Origin: WHSM01 sp050701635
Lineage (GTDB): Bacteria > Actinomycetota > Actinomycetes > Mycobacteriales > Micromonosporaceae
Direction: 5' to 3'
DNA length: 15,850 bases
NCBI GenBank assembly: GCA_050701635.1
Contig: JBOGDF010000094.1
Location: 1 to 15,850, forward strand
Below the pieces are notes generated by a model that saw nothing but the letters and a program-made list of their open reading frames with translations, ran no database searches and had not been told where the DNA came from. The position numbers and the translations under genes are program-made. Below are positions 6,688-13,038 of this stretch, piece after piece. Position 1 is the stretch's first letter. Every line of letters starts with the position of its first letter.

Positions 6688-8169
6688 TCAGAGCCGGGCG
6701 GGGGTGTCGTCGGCGCGGGTGTCGCGGGAGCGCTGCCGTGCCGTACCGGCAGCCCGGGTCGCGGCGGTCGCGGAGGCACCGCCCGCAGCGGGTGCCACCA
6801 CGCCGCGCTGCGCCTGGTACGCCGCCTGAGCGGGCTCGTCGGAGCGCCCGTTGAGCGCGCTGACCCGCGCCACCTGCGCGTCGATCACGTCCTGCGACGG
6901 CCACCGGCTGGCGGCCAGCGCGATCAACACCAGGCCGCCGATGGCCCACGCGCCCACCACCGTCGGGACCGCGAAACTCTCGGCGATCGCGCCGGTGAGC
7001 AGCACGGCGCAGGCGTGCAGCATCTGCATACCGCCCTGCATGATCCCGAACGCCCGGGCCCGGTACGCGTTCGGCAGCACCTGCACGAACAGCCCGTTCA
7101 ACGGCATCAGTACGGCGTTGCCGAAGCCGGCCAGCGCACCGATCAGCAGCACGAACGGGAACGGCGGATTGAGCAGCGCGAAGCCGAGCACCAGCGGGGT
7201 CATCAGCGCCAACGGCCGGATCAGCTTCATCCGGGTACGCGGTGCCATCGCACGCCCGACGATCAGGGCGCCGATCACGTACCCGAAGGGCAGGGAGGCC
7301 ATCAGCAGACCGGCCCGCCACGCGCCGCCGCCCAGGTCGCCGGACCACGCCGCGGCCAGCCCCTCGGGCACGATCACCACGCTGACCAGCGCGAACACCA
7401 GGAACGCGATCGGGCGCATCACCCGGTCGCCGAACACCAGCCGGAATCCCTCGGCGGTCTCCCGGAGCAGGTGGCTGCGGTGCTCCTTGGTCATCGCCGA
7501 CGGGCGCGACTTCACCCAGCGCCAGATCAGGAACGCCGACAGCGCGAAGGTCACCGAGTCCACCAGCAGCGCCGCGCGGGGGCTGACCAGCGCCGCGAAG
7601 GTGCCGCCGAGCGCGTACCCGCCGACCTGCGCGGCCTGGGCCACCATCGCCTGCACCGAGAGGCCGACCACGTACCGGTCGCCCTTGAGGATCAGCGGCA
7701 GCATCGCCGAGCGCGCGGACTGGGCCGGCGGCGTCATCATCGAGGAGACGAACAGCAGCCCGAGCAGCAGCCACAACGGCATCCCGGGGATGGCAAGGGT
7801 GGCGACCAGCACCATCCGCGCCAGGTCGCAGCTGACCATCACCCGGCGGTACGGGTACCGCTCCGCCAGCGCCGCGAGCACCGGACCGCCGGCCACCCAG
7901 GGCAGATAGCTGATCGCGAACGCGGCCGCGGACAGCCAGACCTGGCCGGTGTCCTGGAAGATCAGGAAGGTGATCGCGACCCGGGAGAAGTAGTCACCGA
8001 TCCACGACAGTGTGCTGGCACCGAAGAGCGCGCGGTACTCCCGTACGGCGAACACTTCGCGGAAGCTGGCCGGCTTGTTATCCGGGACCGACGGCGCGCT
8101 GCCGGCACCGGTGTCGAGCTCGGGGGTGGCGTCGTCCGCTCCCTCCGAGCCAGGCAGCTTCGTGGACAA
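6688..8169 (-). CDS. MFS transporter, probable drug or metabolite exporter
   Basis: This is an integral membrane protein of about 493 residues with the usual run of about 12 hydrophobic helices and a cytoplasmic middle loop (RPSAMTKEHRSHLLRETAEG). The loop 2-3 motif region is ALAERYPYRRVMVSCDLARM, the MFS-A signature position. Overall shape (N-terminal SFREVFAVREYRALFGAS, WIGDYFSRVAITF) fits the MFS_3/EntS-like exporter group. The substrate cannot be read from sequence. A hydrophilic tail of about 72 residues rich in Ala, Arg and Thr follows the last helix. I chose TTG at 8169 because GGAAGGA lies nine bases upstream; an in-frame GTG at 8220 would add 17 residues with no SD. It lies upstream of glbO on the same strand. 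Confidence 0.92.
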   Translation of the reverse strand: MSTKLPGSEGADDATPELDTGAGSAPSVPDNKPASFREVFAVREYRALFGASTLSWIGDYFSRVAITFLIFQDTGQVWLSAAAFAISYLPWVAGGPVLAALAERYPYRRVMVSCDLARMVLVATLAIPGMPLWLLLGLLFVSSMMTPPAQSARSAMLPLILKGDRYVVGLSVQAMVAQAAQVGGYALGGTFAALVSPRAALLVDSVTFALSAFLIWRWVKSRPSAMTKEHRSHLLRETAEGFRLVFGDRVMRPIAFLVFALVSVVIVPEGLAAAWSGDLGGGAWRAGLLMASLPFGYVIGALIVGRAMAPRTRMKLIRPLALMTPLVLGFALLNPPFPFVLLIGALAGFGNAVLMPLNGLFVQVLPNAYRARAFGIMQGGMQMLHACAVLLTGAIAESFAVPTVVGAWAIGGLVLIALAASRWPSQDVIDAQVARVSALNGRSDEPAQAAYQAQRGVVAPAAGGASATAATRAAGTARQRSRDTRADDTPARL

Positions 8170-8256
8170 CGGTGCGGATCCTTCCCGGTCAGGGCACAAC
8201 GCTGTGACGCCTGGGCACACACTGGCTGTTCAGCCGAGTCTGCCCGATCGGTGGAC

Positions 8257-8290
8257 ATATTGATAGGTCGAACGGCCCACCCGAGCCTAA
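8257..8290 (-). promoter_or_regulatory. AT-rich possible promoter for the MFS/glbO transcript
   Basis: The segment around 8254-8266 (minus strand TATCAATATG) is one of the few AT-rich patches in the window. TATCAA (8265-8260) could be a -10, with TTAGGC (8290-8285) upstream, but the spacing is 19, longer than ideal. It sits about 90 bases before the chosen TTG. The 8170-8378 gap otherwise holds only a six-pair CTGGCG/CGCCAG hairpin (8291-8308), a weak candidate terminator for the channel gene. Confidence 0.25.
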
Positions 8291-8378
8291 CTGGCGGTAA
8301 TGCGCCAGCCCACTCTGGGTGTGCTCCCGCGACGGTGGGAAAACCCTATTCCTGCGGGGGTACGGGGGCCGCCCCGAC

Positions 8379-9341
8379 CTAGCCTGAACCCTCCGGTGGG
8401 GTGGGCGGCCGTACGTACACCCGGGCACTCGTCATCCGCGAGGTGATGCCGGCGGTGTCCAGCGCGTCGATCACCCGGCGCCGCAGCTGCCGCGCCACCT
8501 CCCACTGGGCGTCGGCGGCCGTACGCAGCACCACCCGCACCACCGGGCCGTCGGCGGTCATCTCCTCCACGCCCAGCACCTCGGGGGGCTCGATCACCTT
8601 CTCGGCGAGCTCGGGCTCGGCGGCCGCGTCCGTGGCGGCGGTACGGATCACCTCGGTGGCCTCGTCGACCGGCGTACCGAACCCGATCGGTACGTCGAGC
8701 ACCACCCGGGCCCAGCCCTGGCTCTTGTTGCCGACCCGGATCACCTCGCCGTTGCGGACATACCAGACCACGCCGCGAATGTCCCGTACGGTGGTCACCC
8801 GCAGTCCGACGGCTTCCACGGTGCCGGTGGCCTCGCCCAGGTCGACGGTGTCGCCGACGCCGTACTGGTCTTCGATGATCATGAACAGTCCGGAGATCAC
8901 GTCGCGTACCAGATACTGCGCGCCGAAGCCGAACGCCACCCCGGCGATGCCGGCGCTGGCCAGCAGCGGCGCCAGGTTGAACTTCAGCTCGCTGAGGATC
9001 AGCAGCACCGCCACCGCGAAGATCACGATCGAGGCGACGTTGCGCAGCACCGACCCGATCGTCTCCGCGCGCTGCCGGCGCCGCTCCGAGAGCAGCCCGG
9101 TGGCCTCGGCGAACATCGCGGGTGCGTGCTCCCTGAGTGGCCGCAGCACCATCGGGGTGCCGCCGCTGGTGCCGCGTACCAGCCGGCGGATCGCCCGGTG
9201 CGCCAACCAGCGCAGCACCAGGGCCAGTACGACGATCAGCAGGATCCGCAGCGGCGTGATCACCAGCCAGCCGGTGACGTTGACGACGAGCTTTTCGCTG
9301 GGCAGGAAGTCGGGCAGGTTCACGGCACCTTCGTACCGCAT
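8379..9341 (-). CDS. MscS-family mechanosensitive ion channel
   Basis: This is a channel of about 320 residues with three membrane segments. In the longest reading (start at 9398) TM1 is near residues 45-63, TM2 near 117-136, and the pore-lining TM3 is Gly/Ala-rich: LLASAGIAGVAFGFGAQYLV at 145-164, followed by RDVISGLFMIIEDQYGVGD. The beta domain follows (GTVEAVGLRVTTVRD, WYVRNGEV), then the mixed alpha/beta vestibule. MscS channels open under membrane tension and release solutes on hypo-osmotic shock. The start is uncertain: GTG 9398 has no SD, ATG 9341 is used here, and GTG 9323 has the best SD (GAAGG four bases upstream). All give the same domains. It is divergent from the HNH gene. Confidence 0.92.
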   Translation of the reverse strand: MRYEGAVNLPDFLPSEKLVVNVTGWLVITPLRILLIVVLALVLRWLAHRAIRRLVRGTSGGTPMVLRPLREHAPAMFAEATGLLSERRRQRAETIGSVLRNVASIVIFAVAVLLILSELKFNLAPLLASAGIAGVAFGFGAQYLVRDVISGLFMIIEDQYGVGDTVDLGEATGTVEAVGLRVTTVRDIRGVVWYVRNGEVIRVGNKSQGWARVVLDVPIGFGTPVDEATEVIRTAATDAAAEPELAEKVIEPPEVLGVEEMTADGPVVRVVLRTAADAQWEVARQLRRRVIDALDTAGITSRMTSARVYVRPPTPPEGSG

Positions 9342-9494
9342 CGGTCGCGACGTCACACCTCTGGGGCGGGCGTGCGAGGCCCGGCGGGGGGTGTTCACAA
9401 ATCGCCGCTAAACAGTGCAAAGATGCTGGTGGGTCAGCTGATGCTCGCATTTGGCGGCGCTGTCGGGGACTATTGGCGCGGACGGAGGTACGCG

Positions 9495-10037
9495 ATGAGT
9501 GGCACGCGAGCCAGGAACGGCCGCGCTGCGCTGGTGCTCAACGCCACGTACGAGCCGCTGTGCGTGGTGTCCCAGCGACGCGCCGTGGTGCTCGTGCTTA
9601 CCTCCCGCGCGGTCTGCGTCTCCGACGGGGACGGCTTCCTGCACAGCGAGCGCCAGGTGCTCGCGATCCCGTCGGTGGTACGCCTCAACCGCTACGTACG
9701 CGTCCCGTACCGCGCCCACGTCGGGCTGACCCGGCGCGCCGTGTTCGCCCGGGACCGGTGGCGCTGCGCGTACTGCGAGGGGTCCGCTGAGACCATCGAT
9801 CATGTGATGCCGCGTAGCCGCGGCGGCGAGCACATATGGGAGAACGTGGTTGCCGCGTGCGCACGCTGCAACCACGTGAAAGGAAACCGTACGCCAGCCG
9901 AGCTCGGTTGGCGTCTCCATGACAGCCCCGCCGCGCCGAGAGGTGCGGCGTGGCGCATTCTGGGGCACCGTTCACCCGATCCGCGCTGGCTCGACTGGCT
10001 CGGTTGGCAAGGCGGCATCGCGGAGGCAACGGCCTAG
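9495..10037 (+). CDS. HNH endonuclease family protein
   Basis: This is a 180-residue protein of a family found across actinobacteria. The N-terminal half carries VLNATYEPLCVVSQRRAVVL at 14-33, the family signature. The HNH zinc-finger nuclease domain spans about 80-140: CAYC (C91, C94) and CARC (C122, C125) bind structural zinc, and the catalytic set is IDH (H103), N117 and H127. All expected residues are present. The family is conserved beside glbO, ctaJ and pepN in actinobacteria, which argues for a housekeeping role rather than a phage or restriction enzyme; its substrate is not known to me. The ATG is preceded by GGAGG six bases upstream. Its TAG overlaps the kynureninase stop. It is divergent from the MscS gene. 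Confidence 0.95.
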   Translation: MSGTRARNGRAALVLNATYEPLCVVSQRRAVVLVLTSRAVCVSDGDGFLHSERQVLAIPSVVRLNRYVRVPYRAHVGLTRRAVFARDRWRCAYCEGSAETIDHVMPRSRGGEHIWENVVAACARCNHVKGNRTPAELGWRLHDSPAAPRGAAWRILGHRSPDPRWLDWLGWQGGIAEATA

Positions 10038-11293
10038 GTGACCCGTCCCCGTTCGGCGGGGAACTCCAGGTGTGCCTTGGTGTCGAGGATCCGCTTCAGG
10101 GTGGCGAAGCCGTCGTACACCTCGGCGTACGTGGTGTAGAGCGGCGCGAAGCCCAGCCGGAGCCGGTCCGGGGTACGGAAGTCCGGGATCACGTCTTCGG
10201 CGATCAGCGCCTGGCACAGCCGCCACGCCTCGGGGTGGTGCAGCGTGACGTGGCACCCCCGGCGCGCCGGGTCCCGCGGCGACGCGAGCTTCAGCCCGTG
10301 GTCGGCGAGCCAGGCGTCGGCCAGCTCGACGGCGTAACTCGTCAGCGCCTGGCCCTTGGCGTAGATCCGCTCGATGCCGGCCTCGCCGGTCAGCTCGGCG
10401 CCGTGCAGCACGGCGTAGCAGCCGAGCACGGACGGCGTACCCACCGTGAATCTTTCAATGCTCTCCACCGGCTGGTACGCCGCCGCCATGTCGAACTGGT
10501 CGGTCTGGCCGAACCAGCCCCAGATCGGCTGCCGCAGCTGTTTCTGCAGGTCACGGCGTACGTAGACGAAGGCCGGCGCACCCGGACCGGCGTTGAGGTA
10601 CTTGTACGTGCAGCCCACCGCGAGATCCACTCCGGCGTCGCCCAGCGGCACCGGCACCGCGCCCGCGGAGTGGCACAGGTCCCACAGCGTCAACGCGCCG
10701 GCGCGGTGCGCGATCTCGGTGATGGCGGCCAGCTCGGCCACCGCCCCGGACCGGTAGGCCACGTGCGACAGGCACACCAGCGCGGTGTCCTCACCCACCG
10801 CCGCCGCCACCGCGTCCGGGTCGATGCCGGTGTCGATGTCGGTACGGATCACCCGCAGCTCGTGCCCGGCGGCCTCGGCCAGCCCCTGCAGCACGTACGA
10901 GTCGGTGGGGAAGTTGTCGTCGTCGGTGACGATCACGGGCCGGTCCGGCCGGGCCCGCAGCGCCGCGGCGGCCAGCTTGTAGAGGTTGACGCTGGTGGAG
11001 TCGGAGACGATCACCTCGCCCGGGTCCGCCTGCACCACTCCGGCGGCGATCGCGTCGCCGGCCCGGCGGGCCAGCTCCACCCAGTGCCCCCAGCCCCGGA
11101 TCAGCTCGCCGCCCCACTCCTGCGCCACCGCGTCCCGCAGCGCGTCACGGGTGGCGACCGGCAGCCGCCCCAGCGAGTTGCCGTCGAGGTAGGTCACCGC
11201 GGGATCGGTGATCACGAACCGGTCCCGGAACTCGCGCAGCTCGTCCCCGGCGTCTCCGCGTACCGCCTCGTCGCGGTCTGTGGTGTCGGACAC
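10034..11293 (-). CDS. kynU: kynureninase
   Basis: This is a 419-residue PLP enzyme that cleaves L-kynurenine (or 3-hydroxykynurenine) to anthranilate (or 3-hydroxyanthranilate) and alanine. The fold-type I pattern is complete: YLDGNSLGRLP at 35-45, SDSTSVNLYK at 97-106 (phosphate region), WDLCHSAG at 204-211 (D205 for the pyridine nitrogen, H208), and the Schiff-base lysine K231 in GCTYKYLNAGPGAPAF. WGWFGQ and FTVGTPSVL follow, as in the family. Length is normal. The start is GTG with AGGA eight bases upstream. No tryptophan dioxygenase, kynurenine formamidase or anthranilate gene is in the window, so it may serve general tryptophan catabolism with partners elsewhere. It is divergent from ctaJ across 118 bases, which contain a small GGCCC/GGGCC hairpin at 11373-11389. 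Confidence 0.95.
   Translation of the reverse strand: MSDTTDRDEAVRGDAGDELREFRDRFVITDPAVTYLDGNSLGRLPVATRDALRDAVAQEWGGELIRGWGHWVELARRAGDAIAAGVVQADPGEVIVSDSTSVNLYKLAAAALRARPDRPVIVTDDDNFPTDSYVLQGLAEAAGHELRVIRTDIDTGIDPDAVAAAVGEDTALVCLSHVAYRSGAVAELAAITEIAHRAGALTLWDLCHSAGAVPVPLGDAGVDLAVGCTYKYLNAGPGAPAFVYVRRDLQKQLRQPIWGWFGQTDQFDMAAAYQPVESIERFTVGTPSVLGCYAVLHGAELTGEAGIERIYAKGQALTSYAVELADAWLADHGLKLASPRDPARRGCHVTLHHPEAWRLCQALIAEDVIPDFRTPDRLRLGFAPLYTTYAEVYDGFATLKRILDTKAHLEFPAERGRVT
10046..10062 (+). terminator. possible terminator hairpin for the HNH gene
   Basis: TCCCCG (10046-10051) pairs with CGGGGA (10057-10062) around a five-base TTCGG loop, eight bases after the HNH stop. It lies inside the 3' end of kynU, so it may be only coding sequence. 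No T-run follows. Confidence 0.3.
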
Positions 11294-11411
11294 GAGGCCA
11301 TCCTGCCACCCGCCCGGGTTGCCACCCCAGCTCTCGTGAGCAGGCGTACTCCGCTACCGTGAACCACGATCAGGCCCACCCCTGGGGCCACTGAGGGGCG
11401 TTGAGCTTGCG

Positions 11412-11669
11412 ATGTCGATTCTCGAGACTGTGTTGGTATTTGTCGGCATACCCGTGGCGCTGTTCGCGGTGATCGCCGGACTGGTGTACCTGTCGAGCGT
11501 CCGACCGGCACGGCGGTACCGGCCCGGCCGGCCGTACGAGTTCACACCGGTGTGGTTCCTGTCCGCGCCGGGCGGTCTGACCGGCTCGGGCGCCGAGCGG
11601 GCCGCCATCGAAGCTCCCGCGGCGGACGCCGCCGCGCCGGCCAAGGGAGGCGCTCGTGGCAGCTGGTGA
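11412..11669 (+). CDS. ctaJ: CtaJ, small subunit of cytochrome aa3 oxidase
   Basis: This is an 85-residue protein with one membrane helix (about 5-28, ETVLVFVGIPVALFAVIAGL). A basic RPARRYRPGRPYEFTPVWF segment (31-49) follows, then a soluble Ala-rich tail. The pattern of one helix followed by YRPG and then aromatic-PVW matches actinobacterial proteins annotated CtaJ, a small accessory subunit seen in the mycobacterial bc1-aa3 supercomplex. Position supports this: CtaJ sits next to DUF5130, HNH and pepN in mycobacteria (from memory). It overlaps the DUF5130 gene by 14 bases, so they should be translated from one message. The SD is weak (GAGGGG 13 bases before the ATG). Without the context it would be only a single-pass membrane protein. 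Confidence 0.82.
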   Translation: MSILETVLVFVGIPVALFAVIAGLVYLSSVRPARRYRPGRPYEFTPVWFLSAPGGLTGSGAERAAIEAPAADAAAPAKGGARGSW

Positions 11670-12114
11670 CGTGACCGCGGCAAGCCCGCCGGCGGTACGT
11701 CGCGCCGAGGTCGCCGTACCGGAGAGCGGCCGGGCGGCGCAGGCGGACCCGGACGTACTGGACGGCCCGTTCACCACCCGGCAGCTGCTGCGCATCGACG
11801 AGGCGCTGGTGGCGGCCGACAGCGAGACCGGACTGACCTTCAGCGTGTACGTCGGCCCGCTCGACGAGCCGACCCGGGCGCACGCCGAGCGGCTGCACGA
11901 CCAGCTCGCGGACTCCGGCGAGGCCGTACTGCTGGCGATCTCGCCGAACCAGCGGGTGCTGGAGATCGTCACCGGGGAGCAGGCCACGGCCCGGCTGCCG
12001 CGGCAGGTGTGCGCCCTGGCGGCGCTGTCGATGACCGCCGCGTTCGGCGGCGGTGACCTGGCCGGGGGGATCGTGACCGGGCTCCGGATGCTGACCGACC
12101 AAGCCAGTCGCTGA
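11656..12114 (+). CDS. DUF5130 domain-containing protein
   Basis: This is a 152-residue protein. After a 35-residue polar leader comes FTTRQLLRIDEALVAADSET (about 39-58), then strand-rich LTFSVYVGPL, and a second half with EAVLLAISPNQRVLEIVTG and an Ala-rich helix ending in GGGDLAGGIVTGLRML. This is the DUF5130 pattern, related in shape to TPM-type domains; biochemical function is unknown. It has no signal peptide, though the Gly-rich helix near 120-145 is moderately hydrophobic. GTG start with GGGAGG five bases upstream, inside the end of ctaJ. Its conserved pairing with ctaJ suggests a link to the respiratory oxidase, by context only. Confidence 0.9.
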   Translation: MAAGDVTAASPPAVRRAEVAVPESGRAAQADPDVLDGPFTTRQLLRIDEALVAADSETGLTFSVYVGPLDEPTRAHAERLHDQLADSGEAVLLAISPNQRVLEIVTGEQATARLPRQVCALAALSMTAAFGGGDLAGGIVTGLRMLTDQASR

Positions 12115-12158
12115 GAGTCACCGAACGACACGCCCGCAGTCGCTGACCGCCGGTGGCC

Positions 12159-12187
12159 TTATGGTGGCCGCTCCCGGCATTTAGGAT
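12159..12187 (+). promoter_or_regulatory. candidate promoter for the methyltransferase/cyclic-di-GMP pair
   Basis: TTATGG (12159-12164), a 17-base spacer, then TAGGAT (12182-12187), which fits TAnnnT. It lies in the 117-base gap after the DUF5130 gene and about 45 bases before the chosen GTG. A direct repeat of GGTGGCC (12152-12158 and 12163-12169) brackets the -35 and could be an operator. The -35 match is weak. Confidence 0.35.
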
Positions 12188-12231
12188 CACCAGCACAAGG
12201 CACGAGCGTGGCGACGGCGAGGGAGTGGCGC

Positions 12232-13038
12232 GTGGAGCGTCCCAGCTGGGCACCTGACAACATCGATCTGGATCGACCCAGTATCGCCCGGGTCTACGAC
12301 TACTACCTGGGCGGTTCCCACAACTTCGCCGTCGACCGGGCGCTGGGCCAGCGGGTGGTGGAGACGTTCCCGCTGCTGCCGATGATCCTGCAGGAGAATC
12401 GGGCGTTCCTGCGGCGCGCCGTACGGTACGCCGTGGCCTGCGGGGTCACCCAGTTCCTCGACATCGGCTCCGGCATCCCCACCGTCGGCAACGTGCACGA
12501 GGTGGCCCAGGAGGCCGACCCGGGCAGCACCGTGGTGTATGTCGACATCGATCCGATCGCGGTCGCGCACAGCCGGGCGATCCTGGAGGGCAACGAGCTC
12601 TGTACGGCGATCCAGGCCGACATCCGGCAACCCGCCGAGCTGCTGGCGCACCCGGAGCTGCGCGCCATGATCGACTTCGACCAGCCGGTCGCCGTACTGA
12701 TGGTGGCGTTGCTGCACTTCTTCACCGATGACGACGAGGTCCGCACGATCATCTCGACGGTGCGGCAGGCCCTGGCGCCGGGCAGCCTGCTGGCGATCGC
12801 CCAGGCCAGCGGCGACCACCTGCAGGAGAACGGCCGGCAGGCGGCCGAGGAGTACACCCGCGCCGGGATGCCGATGCGGTTCCGCAGCAAGGCCGAGATC
12901 GAGGCGCTCTACGAGGGTTTCGAGCTGGTGGAGCCCGGCGTGGCGCTGTTCTCGCTGTGGCGCCCGGACTCGCCGGACGACGTGAGCGAGAACCCCGAGC
13001 AGCTCTCCGGGTACGCGGCGGTCGGTCGGGCGCCATGA
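12232..13038 (+). CDS. SAM-dependent methyltransferase, DUF574 family
   Basis: This is a 268-residue protein of the DUF574 family (PF04672, Methyltransf_19), abundant in actinomycetes. The N-terminal family signature is SIARVYDYYLGGSHNFAVDR (about 17-36). SAM-binding motif I is FLDIGSGIPT with NVHEVAQ after it, the acidic post-motif is VVYVDIDPIAVAHSRAIL, and ADIRQP follows as the next SAM-contacting loop. The catalytic fold appears complete. The methyl acceptor is unknown for nearly all members. The GTG at 12232 was chosen for GAGGGAG six bases upstream; an in-frame GTG at 12208 would add eight residues. Its TGA overlaps the ATG of the PAS-GGDEF-EAL gene, implying translational coupling and a shared task. 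Confidence 0.93.
   Translation: MERPSWAPDNIDLDRPSIARVYDYYLGGSHNFAVDRALGQRVVETFPLLPMILQENRAFLRRAVRYAVACGVTQFLDIGSGIPTVGNVHEVAQEADPGSTVVYVDIDPIAVAHSRAILEGNELCTAIQADIRQPAELLAHPELRAMIDFDQPVAVLMVALLHFFTDDDEVRTIISTVRQALAPGSLLAIAQASGDHLQENGRQAAEEYTRAGMPMRFRSKAEIEALYEGFELVEPGVALFSLWRPDSPDDVSENPEQLSGYAAVGRAP

Noticed and set aside
8291..8308. CTGGCG/CGCCAG hairpin as a terminator for the channel gene
   Set aside because: Only six pairs and more than 70 bases after the stop codon; kept as a remark, not as a feature.
7015..8382. Plus-strand open frame of 455 codons opposite the MFS gene
   Set aside because: Gln/Arg/His-rich shadow; the minus strand shows a clear 12-helix transporter.
9495..10037. HNH gene as part of a restriction or anti-phage system
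   Set aside because: No methylase, helicase or other defence gene nearby, and this HNH family sits in a conserved housekeeping neighbourhood.
9950..11362. Plus-strand open frame of 470 codons opposite kynU
   Set aside because: Antisense shadow of a complete kynureninase.
6688..13038. MFS exporter, kynureninase and methyltransferase as a biosynthetic gene cluster
   Set aside because: No NRPS, PKS, terpene or RiPP core enzyme; the genes are on different strands and interleaved with conserved core genes.
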